In this document: positions 26,543 to 35,341 of the stretch, piece after piece
How positions within the stretch are numbered: the first letter of the stretch is position 1
How the letters are laid out: every line of letters begins with the position of its first letter
Assembly (NCBI RefSeq): GCF_002897295.1
Contig: NZ_BEXF01000013.1
Coordinates: 1-64,000 of the forward strand
Length of the DNA: 64,000 nucleotides
From: Brevibacillus reuszeri
GTDB lineage: Bacteria > Bacillota > Bacilli > Brevibacillales > Brevibacillaceae
Reading direction: 5' to 3'
Made by a program: the position numbers and the translations under genes
Notes under the pieces: model-generated
What the model was told of the DNA's origin: nothing
The model's database searches: none
What the model saw: the letters and a program-made list of their open reading frames with translations, nothing else

Positions 26543-27976
26543 ATGAAGGAGTACTGGGAGCAGCAAGCGTTAGCGCAAAAAGAAGCCTATGTCGCTGATC
26601 TGAAATCGTTTCTTGCAATCAACAGCATCGAAGACATGTCGACGGCAACAGAAGGTAAGCCTTTTGGCGAAGGGGTCGCACAGGCACTGGAAGCGATGCT
26701 CGCTCGTGGCGAAAATGACGGCTTCCAGACGAAAAATCTGGAGGGCTATGCAGGAACGATCGAGTACGGGGATGGAGAGGAGGAAGTCGGCGTCCTCGTG
26801 CATGTGGACGTCGTGACGGTGGGAGAAGGCTGGATTACCCCTCCATTTGAACCGAGCATACGTGATGGGAAAATTTATGCGCGTGGAGCGATCGACGACA
26901 AAGGTCCGGCACTTGCTGCCTATTATGCGCTGAAAATGGTAAAGGACTCGGGGCAGCCGTTACAGAAGCGTGTTCGCTTCATCATCGGAACGGATGAAGA
27001 AAGCGGCTGGCTGTGCATGAAATATTTTGCCGAGCACGATCAGGTTCCGAGAATCGGCTTCTCTCCCGACTCTTCCTTTCCAATGACACATGCGGAAAAG
27101 GGTCAAATCAATCCGACACTGACAATCCCGCATCATGTACCTACGGGCAAGGCAAATGGTTGGAGCTTGGTATCGTTTGTCTCAGGCGATCAGGGAAATA
27201 GTGTTCCGGACAAAGCGGTTGCCGTTATTAACTACGATCATGAGGCAAAGGATGAAGCAGCCCTTCAGGAGATTGTAGGGCAGTGGAGGGAGTTCCTTCA
27301 GATGCATCGAGCGACTGGCGAACTGGAGCAAACAGAAGTCGGGCAGCTGCAATTTTCGATAGCGGGCAAGCCTGCACATGGGATGGAGCCATTCCGAGGT
27401 GTGAATGCAGGAACACTGCTCGCATCGTTTTTGAAAACGCTCTCGTTTGAAGCTTCTGAGTTTTCGTTTCTTTCGCTTCTCTCGGACATTTTGCATGAGG
27501 ATCATTATGGCGAGCAGCTGCACATGGCCTGCGAGGATGAGGTATCAGGCAAGCTGACCGTCAATGCAGGGATATTGCGCTACAACCAACTAGAAGGAGG
27601 CAGTGTCCGCCTGAATATCCGCTACCCAGCAACAATTTCCTGTCAGGAATACGTGGAAAAGCTGGAGCGGCGAGTGGACGAGCTGGGCTGGACGATCTCC
27701 AATCTGCGCACCTCCAAATCGCATTACGTACCAAAGGATCATCCCGTCATAGAAACATTGTCTCGCGTCTATGAGGAGCATACTGGGCTACCTGCTCATC
27801 TGTTGTCCTCCGGGGGAGCTACCTACGCGAAAATCATGAGTGCCGGTGTTGCTTTCGGACCGCTTTTCCCAGGAAAAGAATCCACCGCTCATTTGGCGAA
27901 TGAGTACGCCGAAATCGATGATCTGCTGAAGGCGATGGCCATTTACGCCCATGCAATCTACGAGCTGGCGAAATAA
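26543..27976 (+). CDS. pepV: Dipeptidase PepV-type (M20 zinc peptidase)
   Basis: A 477-residue cytoplasmic metallopeptidase that splits dipeptides entering through the adjacent transporter. M20 features are VLVHVDVVTVGEGW with the first zinc His and Asp, GRGAIDDKGP-type ARGAIDDKGPALA with the bridging Asp, the EESGW catalytic Glu pair, SPDSSFP, and a late SGGATYAK and HLANEY with the last zinc His. The length agrees with PepV of Bacillus and lactobacilli. A GGAGG site lies in the end of the activator gene, 1 base upstream of this one, so the two are tightly coupled. Confidence 0.9.
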   Translation: MKEYWEQQALAQKEAYVADLKSFLAINSIEDMSTATEGKPFGEGVAQALEAMLARGENDGFQTKNLEGYAGTIEYGDGEEEVGVLVHVDVVTVGEGWITPPFEPSIRDGKIYARGAIDDKGPALAAYYALKMVKDSGQPLQKRVRFIIGTDEESGWLCMKYFAEHDQVPRIGFSPDSSFPMTHAEKGQINPTLTIPHHVPTGKANGWSLVSFVSGDQGNSVPDKAVAVINYDHEAKDEAALQEIVGQWREFLQMHRATGELEQTEVGQLQFSIAGKPAHGMEPFRGVNAGTLLASFLKTLSFEASEFSFLSLLSDILHEDHYGEQLHMACEDEVSGKLTVNAGILRYNQLEGGSVRLNIRYPATISCQEYVEKLERRVDELGWTISNLRTSKSHYVPKDHPVIETLSRVYEEHTGLPAHLLSSGGATYAKIMSAGVAFGPLFPGKESTAHLANEYAEIDDLLKAMAIYAHAIYELAK

Positions 27977-27992
27977 AACGAGGAGGACTTCG

Positions 27993-28925
27993 ATGTCAAA
28001 CTATCTGGTAAAACGCGTTTTGATGATGATCGTCACGCTCTGGATCATTGTGACGCTGACGTTTTCCTTGATGCATGCGATCCCGGGCAATCCGTTTGCC
28101 TCTGAATCGGATCAGCTTCCAGAGCAAATTCTCAACAACCTGCGGGCCAAATACAATCTGGATCAGCCTTTGCCCGTGCAGTACGTGCTTTATTTGAAAA
28201 ATTTGCTGATGTTTGATTTGGGTCCGTCTATTAAATCCGACTCGCGCGGGGTCAATGATATGATCTCCGATGGCTTTGGCGCTTCAGCCTGGTTGGGTGC
28301 GCAAGCGATCAGCATTGCTCTCGTATTCGGTATTCTGTTCGGAATTATTGCTGCACTCAATCGCAACAAGTGGCTTGATTATGTGGCGATGGCGCTCGCT
28401 GTCATGGGTGTTGCGATTCCGAGCTTCATCATGGCACCGCTTCTTATCAACTATCTTGCAATCAAGGTTACGATCTTTCCAGTTGCGACTTGGGGGACGT
28501 GGATGCATACCGTTTTGCCGTCTCTCGCCCTGGCATTCGGTCCTGTCGCGGTGATCACGCGATACATGCGGGCCAGCATGATTGAAGTCATGAATCAGAA
28601 CTACATTCGTACAGCAGAGGCAAAAGGCATCCCGATGTGGATCATTGTCATTCGTCATGGTATTCGCAATGCGATTCTGCCAGTCGTTACGTTTTTGGGA
28701 CCACTGATTGCTTCTTTGATTACAGGAACCTTTGTCGTGGAGAAAATTTTTGCGATTCCAGGTATCGGGAAGTACTTCGTAGATGGAATTTTCAACCGTG
28801 ACTATCCGGTGATTTTGGGGACGACGATCTTTTACAGTGCGATTTTGATTGTCACGATCTTTTTGATCGATATCGCGTACACCCTGATTGACCCGCGGAT
28901 CAAGCTGACCAATAAGGAGAGATAA
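27993..28925 (+). CDS. Oligopeptide/dipeptide ABC transporter permease (OppB/DppB)
   Basis: The first membrane subunit of the peptide transporter, 310 residues with six predicted membrane segments. It has the OppB-type N-terminus (YLVKRVLMMIVTLWIIV), the MHAIPGNPF periplasmic segment, and the EAA loop that contacts the ATPases (RTAEAKGIPMWIIVIRHGIRNAILP). ATG at 27993 is chosen over an in-frame start at 27951 because GAGGAGG lies 6 bases upstream and because the extension would run into pepV coding sequence. Confidence 0.93.
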   Translation: MSNYLVKRVLMMIVTLWIIVTLTFSLMHAIPGNPFASESDQLPEQILNNLRAKYNLDQPLPVQYVLYLKNLLMFDLGPSIKSDSRGVNDMISDGFGASAWLGAQAISIALVFGILFGIIAALNRNKWLDYVAMALAVMGVAIPSFIMAPLLINYLAIKVTIFPVATWGTWMHTVLPSLALAFGPVAVITRYMRASMIEVMNQNYIRTAEAKGIPMWIIVIRHGIRNAILPVVTFLGPLIASLITGTFVVEKIFAIPGIGKYFVDGIFNRDYPVILGTTIFYSAILIVTIFLIDIAYTLIDPRIKLTNKER

Positions 28926-28928
28926 CCA

Positions 28929-29870
28929 TTGGCAATGGAACAAAGAATAGACCCGTTATTTCGCCCGTTGACCAAAAGCACGCAGGCCAATGTGATCTCA
29001 CGGCCGAGTCTTAGCAATGCGCAGCAAGTGATTCGCAAGCTGATCAAAAACAAATTGGCGATGCTTGGGCTGGTTATCATCGTATTGCTGGTGGGCATGG
29101 CGATTGTTGGACCGAGCATGGTTCCGTACAGCTATTCGGATCAGAGCTTGTTGACAAAAAACCAGGAGATTTCCTCGGAGCATTGGTTTGGTACCGACGA
29201 GCTGGGACGCGACATGTTTGCCCGTACATGGTATGGAGCGAGGATTTCACTGACGATTGGTGTCGTAGCAGCGCTGATTGACCTAGTCATCGGTGTTACG
29301 GTTGGAGGTATTGCTGGCTACATGGCAGGGCGTGGCAAGCGCGGCGATCGCATCGATACAATTATCATGCGCGTTATTGAGGTACTGTATGGACTTCCGT
29401 ACCTGTTGGTTGTCATTTTGCTGATGGTAGTCATGGAGCCAGGAATGCTTACGATTATTATCGCTTTGTCCGCGACTGGCTGGACCGGGATGGCGCGACT
29501 GGTGCGCGGTCAAATTTTGCAGCTGAAGAACCAGGAATTTATTTTGGCAGCTCAAGTACTGGGAGCCAAATTTACACGAATTTTATTGAAGCATTTGATT
29601 CCGAATACAATTGGCGTCATTATCGTGAATCTGACCTTTACGATTCCCTCTGCGATCTTTGCCGAGTCGTTCCTGAGCTTTTTGGGGCTTGGTGTACAAG
29701 CACCTGTAGCGAGCTGGGGAACGATGACAAACGATGGCCTTGGTGTTATTTTGACTGGCGATTGGTGGCGTCTGTTTTTCCCTGCCTTGATGATTTCCTT
29801 GACGATGTTTGCCTTTAACGTATTTGGTGACGGCTTGCAGGACGCGCTGGACCCACGGTTGCGTGACTAG
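28929..29870 (+). CDS. Oligopeptide/dipeptide ABC transporter permease (OppC/DppC)
   Basis: The second membrane subunit, 313 residues. An OppC_N domain (about 30-80) starts with the RKLIKNKLAMLGLVII segment; HWFGTDELGRDMFAR is the classic OppC motif, and the EAA loop reads AAQVLGAKFTRILLKHLIPN. The start is TTG at 28929, with AAGGAG 9 bases upstream inside the end of the preceding gene; an in-frame ATG two codons later is the alternative. The gap to the previous stop is 3 bases. Confidence 0.93.
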   Translation: MAMEQRIDPLFRPLTKSTQANVISRPSLSNAQQVIRKLIKNKLAMLGLVIIVLLVGMAIVGPSMVPYSYSDQSLLTKNQEISSEHWFGTDELGRDMFARTWYGARISLTIGVVAALIDLVIGVTVGGIAGYMAGRGKRGDRIDTIIMRVIEVLYGLPYLLVVILLMVVMEPGMLTIIIALSATGWTGMARLVRGQILQLKNQEFILAAQVLGAKFTRILLKHLIPNTIGVIIVNLTFTIPSAIFAESFLSFLGLGVQAPVASWGTMTNDGLGVILTGDWWRLFFPALMISLTMFAFNVFGDGLQDALDPRLRD

Positions 29871-29925
29871 GGTCGTTTAATAGATTGCCCAGCAAAGGCG
29901 ACTAGAGACGGGGGGAGTAATAACG

Positions 29926-30948
29926 ATGAAGCAGCATTTGCTAGAAATCGAGAATTTAAAAGTGAACTTCAAGACGTACGGTGGGGAAGTCCAGGCTGTG
30001 CGCGGGGTTTCCTTTCATGTAGACAAAGGCGAAACGGTCGCGATTGTGGGAGAGAGCGGCTGTGGCAAGAGTGTGACGGCTCAAGCTATTATGGGGCTGA
30101 TCCCGAATCCTCCAGGTAAAATTGTGGGGGGCAAGGTGAATTTCGAAGGGAAAGAGATCACGCATTTGCCGAAGAAGGAACTGCTTGGTATTCGTGGGAC
30201 GCAGATCGGGATGGTCTTCCAAGATCCGATGACTGCCCTGAATCCGACGATGAAGGTAGGAACCCAGATTGTAGAAGGCTTCGTTCGCAGTCAAAAGGTG
30301 ACGAGAGAAGAAGCGCGAAAACGGGCAATTGAAATGCTCGGACTGGTAGGCATCCCTGACCCGGAAAAACGGATTGATCAATATCCGCACCAATTTAGTG
30401 GAGGAATGCGTCAGCGTGTCGTTATCGCCATCGCACTCGCTTGTCAGCCAAAGCTGGTTATCGCTGATGAACCGACGACTGCACTCGACGTAACCATCCA
30501 GGCGCAAATTCTTGACCTGTTGAAGCGACTTCAGGAAGAGCAGGAGCTATCGGTTGTCATCATTACCCATGACCTGGGAGTGGTAGCAGAGGTTGCTCAT
30601 CGCATGGTTGTCATGTATGCGGGAATGGTCGTAGAGACGGGAACCGTCGAAGATGTGTTTGCCAATCCCCGCCATCCGTACACATGGGGACTGATGCGTT
30701 CGCTGCCACGTCTGGATGAGGGTGAGAAGCAGCGCTTGATACCGATTGAAGGAAGTCCGCCAGATTTATTCCAACCGCCAAAGGGCTGCCCATTTGCTGC
30801 TCGATGTGATTTTGCTATGGAAATTTGCGATCAACAGATGCCGGTAACGAGTGAGTTTGCAGAGGGACATCAGGCAGCATGCTGGCTGCACGACCCGCGG
30901 GCGCCACGTATCGAAGAGCTGGTTGCAGCAGGGAGGCAAGGAGTATGA
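29926..30948 (+). CDS. Oligopeptide/dipeptide ABC transporter ATPase (OppD/DppD)
   Basis: One of the two cytoplasmic ATPase subunits, 340 residues. It shows Walker [13 protein letters not shown], the signature [15 protein letters not shown], Walker [14 protein letters not shown], the H-loop VIITHDLG and the C-terminal oligopeptide-transporter domain with the cysteine cluster GCPFAARC...C...C that in some relatives holds an iron-sulfur cluster. GGGGGAG precedes the ATG. The last 4 bases overlap the start of the OppF gene. Confidence 0.94.
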   Translation: MKQHLLEIENLKVNFKTYGGEVQAVRGVSFHVDKGETVAIVGESGCGKSVTAQAIMGLIPNPPGKIVGGKVNFEGKEITHLPKKELLGIRGTQIGMVFQDPMTALNPTMKVGTQIVEGFVRSQKVTREEARKRAIEMLGLVGIPDPEKRIDQYPHQFSGGMRQRVVIAIALACQPKLVIADEPTTALDVTIQAQILDLLKRLQEEQELSVVIITHDLGVVAEVAHRMVVMYAGMVVETGTVEDVFANPRHPYTWGLMRSLPRLDEGEKQRLIPIEGSPPDLFQPPKGCPFAARCDFAMEICDQQMPVTSEFAEGHQAACWLHDPRAPRIEELVAAGRQGV

Positions 30949-31889
30949 CGCAGGCACTTGTAGAAGTACGTAATTTGAAAAAGTACTTTTCAATTGGACA
31001 AGAGTTTGACCTCAAAGCGGTAGATGGTGTTTCCTTTACGATCAATAAGGGCGAAACGCTTGGTCTGGTAGGGGAGAGCGGCTGCGGAAAGTCCACGCTG
31101 GGACGTACGATTATCAGACTGTATGAGAATACGGACGGAGAGGTCTTGTTTAAAGGAAAGAATGTGCACAAGCTGAGTGGAAAGGAAGCAGGTCAGTTTA
31201 ATCGCGACGTGCAGATGATTTTTCAAGACCCGCAGGCGAGTCTGAACCCGCGCATGACGGTGGAGGATATCGTTGCAGAAGGTCTGGATATTCACGGTCT
31301 CAACCGGGGAATGCGCCGGGAGCGTGTGGCGGAGCTGTTGCAGCTGGTAGGATTGCATCGTGATCACGCGCAGCGATTCCCACATGAATTCAGTGGTGGT
31401 CAGAGGCAGCGGATCGGGATTGCGCGAGCGCTAGCTGTAGAGCCGGAGTTTATCATTGCTGACGAGCCGATCTCTGCACTGGACGTCTCGATTCAAGCAC
31501 AGGTCGTGAATTTGCTGGAAGACCTGCAGCAAGATCGCGGTCTGACCTATTTGTTCATCGCGCATGACTTGTCTATGGTTAAGCACATATCAAACCGGAT
31601 TGGTGTCATGTACTTGGGCAAGCTGGTAGAGCTGGCAACGAGTAACGAGCTGTATGCTCGTCCGCTTCATCCGTATACGCAGGCGCTGCTCTCTTCCGTG
31701 CCGGTACCAGACCCGACTGTCAAGCGGGAGCGAATTGTTCTCCAGGGGGATTTGCCAAGTCCGGCGAACAAGCCGAGTGGCTGTGGATTTCGCACTCGTT
31801 GCCCGCTGGCGACAGCACGCTGTGCAGAGGAAGAGCCTGTATGGCAGGAGGCAGAGGCTGGACACTGGGTTGCTTGTCATATGATTTGA
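30945..31889 (+). CDS. Oligopeptide/dipeptide ABC transporter ATPase (OppF/DppF)
   Basis: The second ATPase subunit, 314 residues. Walker A is [12 protein letters not shown], the signature [15 protein letters not shown], Walker [14 protein letters not shown], and the C-terminus again has [11 protein letters not shown] cysteines. It completes a full binding-protein-dependent peptide importer. The ATG at 30945 follows GGGAGGCAAGGAG and overlaps the OppD stop as ATGA; an in-frame extension back to 30879 is a shadow of the preceding gene. Confidence 0.94.
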   Translation: MTQALVEVRNLKKYFSIGQEFDLKAVDGVSFTINKGETLGLVGESGCGKSTLGRTIIRLYENTDGEVLFKGKNVHKLSGKEAGQFNRDVQMIFQDPQASLNPRMTVEDIVAEGLDIHGLNRGMRRERVAELLQLVGLHRDHAQRFPHEFSGGQRQRIGIARALAVEPEFIIADEPISALDVSIQAQVVNLLEDLQQDRGLTYLFIAHDLSMVKHISNRIGVMYLGKLVELATSNELYARPLHPYTQALLSSVPVPDPTVKRERIVLQGDLPSPANKPSGCGFRTRCPLATARCAEEEPVWQEAEAGHWVACHMI

Positions 31890-31913
31890 GGAAATTGACT
31901 GTGTGAGCATGAT

Positions 31914-31946
31914 AAAAAGACGTTCCGATGCCGGAGCGTCTTTTTT
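31914..31946. terminator. Terminator of the peptide operon, also usable by aadK
   Basis: AAAAAGACGtTCCG pairs with CGGAgCGTCTTTTTT across a short loop. It ends the seven- to eight-gene peptide operon; its A-tract on the other side lets it also stop the converging aadK transcript. Confidence 0.85.
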
Positions 31947-31972
31947 GCGTACAGTGTGGAAAATGAGCCAAC

Positions 31973-32836
31973 TCATTTCGTTTCTGCCCACGCTTCATAA
32001 ATTTTGTCCGTATACGTACTGATCGAATGGTCATACATCGGATACGCATACCCCAGGTCTTTTGCAACCGCTTTGGAATATTTTCGAAATAGCTCATAGC
32101 AAGTAAACAATGACTCCCACATGCTTTGATAGCTCTTTCCGGAATAGGTGGACAGTAGTGCCTCCCAATCTTCCTTTGGAAGATAGCGATCTATAAATTT
32201 GTAGTTCTTTCCGACGCTAAAGGAATAGCCTTGCTCTGAACCAATTTGCCAAGCCATCATACGCAGCAAATTGGGCCTGGCGACCTCATGTAGATGGTCA
32301 ATCGCAAACAGGATCTCTTTTCTCGCTAATCCTTTGACGACATAAGTAGAGACATTCCAAAATTCATTGCAGCAATCATCAAACTCTCTTGCCGTCGGTT
32401 TTTTGATCCAATACTTGCGGTCGCTCGCAATCACTTCTTCTTTGATGCGACTATCTTTATCCAGCAAGACCTCCACTAAACCGTCACTACTGGCAAAATA
32501 ATCATCTATCTCGTCACAAGGAATGAGCGTCAGGTCCAATTTGTTGCCATCTTCAAAAAGAATGATATAGGAAAACCAGTTCCCTAGTTCTGGCGGAAAC
32601 AGCTCCATGTCTTCGGGTTTTTGCATCATGAGCCGTTTCCCGAATTGGTCGAGCCAGTGATCATTTTCCTTGAAAGAATCCATATCCGTGATGAAATAAG
32701 AAACGTCATAATCCTGAAATTGGTCTGAGGGAATGTTTTTATTTGTCCGAGATCCTTCCAATGTGACTAGGCGGATTCGATCATCCTTCACGGCAAAATC
32801 TACAAACATACTCATCATTTCATGCTCTGTTCTCAA
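31973..32836 (-). CDS. aadK: Aminoglycoside 6-adenylyltransferase, AadK type
   Basis: A 287-residue ANT(6) enzyme that adenylates streptomycin at the 6-hydroxyl. The product is very close in design to chromosomal AadK of Bacillus (284 residues): MRTEHEMM start, LVTLEGSRTN and DYDVSYF nucleotidyltransferase motif with the metal Asp pair, KRLMMQKPEDMELFPPELGNWFSYIILFEDG region, REFDDCCNEFW, and KNYKFIDRYL. TTG at 32836 is the start because it gives the family N-terminus and follows GGAGG by 10 bases. No transposon or plasmid marks flank it, so it is probably an intrinsic resistance gene. Confidence 0.9.
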   Translation of the reverse strand: MRTEHEMMSMFVDFAVKDDRIRLVTLEGSRTNKNIPSDQFQDYDVSYFITDMDSFKENDHWLDQFGKRLMMQKPEDMELFPPELGNWFSYIILFEDGNKLDLTLIPCDEIDDYFASSDGLVEVLLDKDSRIKEEVIASDRKYWIKKPTAREFDDCCNEFWNVSTYVVKGLARKEILFAIDHLHEVARPNLLRMMAWQIGSEQGYSFSVGKNYKFIDRYLPKEDWEALLSTYSGKSYQSMWESLFTCYELFRKYSKAVAKDLGYAYPMYDHSISTYTDKIYEAWAETK

Positions 32837-32883
32837 CGCGAGGAATCCTCCCTCTTTTAAAGTGTGTAAGTCTCGCAATTTAC

Positions 32884-33261
32884 TTAGATATAGTAGAAGC
32901 AGGTAAGAATCAGAGAGAACAAAATCAGACAGGCTCCTATTGTCAAAAGAAGATACGTTCCAAGCCGTGCAATTGTTTCCTTTTTTTGTTCAAAAGCAGG
33001 ATCATTTGATTGGAACATATCATTCTCGATCATGCGCGGCTTGCGGAAGAACATGCCTTTCAGCTGTTTGAAGCCGCGCAAGAAGACGACAAAGAAACCG
33101 GAACGAACAACAAGGGCTAAGCATCCGACCATCAAAAAGAAAAGGCCGAATAAAAAGCTTTGATTAATGATGGATAACAAAAGCATAGGTTGCATAGTCA
33201 TTCCGAGGATTAGGCTGCTAATAACTGCCATTGCGAGTAGGAGAGTTATCCATTTTTTCAC
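32884..33261 (-). CDS. DUF3899-like membrane protein
   Basis: A protein of about 125 residues with three hydrophobic membrane segments: one near the N-terminus (ITLLLAMAVISSLILGM), one central (FLFGLFFLMVGCLALVV) and one at the C-terminus. A basic cytoplasmic loop lies between, with an FxxFLRGFKQLKGMFF motif; this pattern suggests DUF3899, a family without known function. The start is either the GTG at 33261, whose GTGA overlaps the stop of the LysR gene, or the TTG at 33267, which is better spaced from AAAAGGA. The GTG overlap suggests coupling to lysR. Confidence 0.6.
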   Translation of the reverse strand: MKKWITLLLAMAVISSLILGMTMQPMLLLSIINQSFLFGLFFLMVGCLALVVRSGFFVVFLRGFKQLKGMFFRKPRMIENDMFQSNDPAFEQKKETIARLGTYLLLTIGACLILFSLILTCFYYI

Positions 33262-34148
33262 GTACAAAACACGTCCTTTTGAAAATTTGTAGCGATACGC
33301 TCAGCCTCTCGCATAAAAGCGAGCACTGCAGGTGAAGCATTCGCCAAAGTAGGTACTGTTAATCCAATGTGACGGGTAACGAGTGGGGAGAGCTCCATGA
33401 CTGCTACCTGGGGCAAGGAGGCTGGTAGGGTGAGGGCAGGTATGACTGAGACTCCGACTCCGGCTTCTACCATAGCAAGGATCGTAGCGTTGTCAGCTAC
33501 CTCATATGCCGTCTGGGGCTCTAATCCCTTCTTTTGAAACTCGCTGCTGATCAATCGTTCACAGCCCGCCATAGGCATGATGAAGGGTTCATCTGCTAGC
33601 TGCTCCAACGTCACTGAGGACTTTGTCGCGAGTGGATGGTGAGCTGGCAGTACAGCATGCAGGTTGTCACGAATCAGCAAGGTTCCTTCTAATCCTGCTT
33701 CGGGCCAGGGATGAAAGCCGACATCAACCACGCCAGTTTGCAGCCATTGCTTGATTTCCTGATAGGAGCCTTCGAACACCCGTGTATCCATCTGTGGATA
33801 GCGCTTTTGAATGGATTGTAATAAAGCAGGCAAAAAGCTTGTGGTCATGCTGGGAAAGGAACCGATGCGGATTGTAGCTTGGTGAATCCCAGCAGCTTGG
33901 GCAGAGATTCTCTTGATGGCAGCTGTCTGTTCTAAAATGATTCGCGCACTGGCGTCTACCTGCCCTCCGGCTGCTGTCAGCTTGACGCCAGTGCGACTTC
34001 GTGTGAACAGGCTAATGCCCAGCTCCTTTTCCAGCGCATGGATGGTATGACTGACACCTGATTGGCTCAAGCCGATTTTTTCACCTGCACGGGTGAAGCT
34101 GCCACTATCACTGACTGCGACGAGTACCTCCATTTGAAACAAAGTCAT
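33258..34148 (-). CDS. LysR-family transcriptional regulator
   Basis: A 296-residue LTTR. The N-terminal winged helix-turn-helix (about 1-60) reads VLVAVSDSGSFTRAGEKIGLSQSGVSHTIHALEKELG. The C-terminal two-lobed effector domain starts near 90 with IRIGSFPSM. It is divergent from the PhzF-family gene and probably controls it. ATG at 34148 is used, with GGAAGG 10 bases upstream. An inverted repeat lies 16 bases upstream of its start. Confidence 0.88.
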   Translation of the reverse strand: MTLFQMEVLVAVSDSGSFTRAGEKIGLSQSGVSHTIHALEKELGISLFTRSRTGVKLTAAGGQVDASARIILEQTAAIKRISAQAAGIHQATIRIGSFPSMTTSFLPALLQSIQKRYPQMDTRVFEGSYQEIKQWLQTGVVDVGFHPWPEAGLEGTLLIRDNLHAVLPAHHPLATKSSVTLEQLADEPFIMPMAGCERLISSEFQKKGLEPQTAYEVADNATILAMVEAGVGVSVIPALTLPASLPQVAVMELSPLVTRHIGLTVPTLANASPAVLAFMREAERIATNFQKDVFCT

Positions 34149-34163
34149 TCGACTTCTTCCTTC

Positions 34164-34181
34164 CATGAAGTTTTATTCATG
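34164..34181. promoter_or_regulatory. Candidate LysR-type operator in the divergent promoter region
   Basis: CATGAA (34164-34169) and TTCATG (34176-34181) form a perfect 6-bp dyad with a 6-base spacer, containing an ATGAA/TTCAT core of the T-N11-A kind. It lies between the LysR gene and the PhzF-family gene and is likely the autoregulatory site. Confidence 0.5.
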
Positions 34182-34274
34182 CTAGGTATGCGAAACCTTC
34201 AGTTTACTTGGAATCTTCTTGTATTTATGATGAAAGCAAGAACGATTCCATCGGTTCATGAAGGAGAGAAAACG

Positions 34275-35180
34275 ATGAAAGCTGTGAAGGTATACCATGT
34301 AGATGCATTTACCAGGAAACCGTTTGCCGGAAATCCAGCAGGTGTCATACCAGATGCAAGTACTTTGACTTTACCGCAAATGCTGCAGATTGCCAATGAG
34401 CTGAACCTGCCTGAATCAGCATTTTTGCTGCCGTCTTCGCATCCAGAGGCAGATTATCGCATCCGCTATTTCTCGCCGACCGTCGAGATCAATTTTTGTG
34501 GGCATGCAACAGTAGCCTCAACATGGGTGCTAGCAACCGAGTTTGGTTGGCTGGAAAAAGGAAAGCGCATCGTATTCGAAACTAATGTGGGATTGATTCC
34601 TGTCGAGCTCGAAGTACAGGATGGTCAATTGCAACGGGTAACGATGACACAGATCACGCCCTCCGTCAAGGAAATAGCTTTGGACCCTGCAGCAGTTGCA
34701 AGGATGGTGGGGATACGGACAGATGATATCGATGAACGCTATCCCATGAAGCTGGCTTCTACGGGAGGACTGCATCTGCTTGTCCCCGTGCAAACAAAAG
34801 AGGCGATTAATCAAGCAGTACCATCACTGGCTGAGCTGGCTGCGATGAACCAGGAGCATGGCATTACGACCACACATTTGTTCTCTTGGGATGCTCCTGA
34901 TGGCTACAATCTGTATACCCGTGACTTTGCACCTGCTATCGGGATTCCAGAAGATCCGGTAACAGGCGCTGCAAACGGGGCGCTAGCTGGGTATCTGGCC
35001 TTGGAGAATTTGCTCCCTGCAGGTGAGGAGCATCACCTCGTGGTCGGTCAAGGACAGGCGATTAATCGACCAGGCACGCTTTACATTACGATCAATACAT
35101 CGGCACAAGATCCGGTTATTCGTGTTGCCGGTGAGGCGCATATAACGATAGCAGGAGAATTAGGCTTGCCGTTGGAATAA
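34275..35180 (+). CDS. PhzF-family isomerase/epimerase-like protein
   Basis: A 301-residue protein with the diaminopimelate-epimerase fold. It starts KVYHVDAFTRKPFAGNPAGV, typical of PhzF, has the NLPESAFLLPS strand with the catalytic Glu, NFCGHATVAS, and a late EDPVTGAANGALAGYL. PhzF itself isomerises a phenazine precursor, but no phenazine genes are nearby, and most family members have unknown substrates. ATG at 34275 has AAGGAGA upstream; earlier in-frame codons overlap the LysR gene and are not credible. Confidence 0.88.
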   Translation: MKAVKVYHVDAFTRKPFAGNPAGVIPDASTLTLPQMLQIANELNLPESAFLLPSSHPEADYRIRYFSPTVEINFCGHATVASTWVLATEFGWLEKGKRIVFETNVGLIPVELEVQDGQLQRVTMTQITPSVKEIALDPAAVARMVGIRTDDIDERYPMKLASTGGLHLLVPVQTKEAINQAVPSLAELAAMNQEHGITTTHLFSWDAPDGYNLYTRDFAPAIGIPEDPVTGAANGALAGYLALENLLPAGEEHHLVVGQGQAINRPGTLYITINTSAQDPVIRVAGEAHITIAGELGLPLE

Positions 35181-35193
35181 AGCAGCGAGCCAG

Positions 35194-35238
35194 TCCCCCC
35201 TTGAGACCGAAACAAGCAGGTCTAGGGGGATTTTTTCT
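35194..35238 (+). terminator. Intrinsic terminator after the PhzF-family gene
   Basis: TCCCCC...GAGACC pairs with GGTCTAGGGGGA around an A-rich loop and runs into TTTTTTCTTTT. Confidence 0.82.
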
Positions 35239-35341
35239 TTTCTTTGCCGTTTTACGAAATCAGGACGCGATTCTCATGGAAAAATGTCCGTATTTTTACG
35301 CTATAATAGGGGGCAGGAACAAGCAGAGAGAGGGATTTTAG

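Noticed and set aside
34062..34274. N-terminal extension of the PhzF-family protein
   Set aside because: The extra 71 codons lie across the LysR gene and promoter; the family N-terminus begins at 34275.
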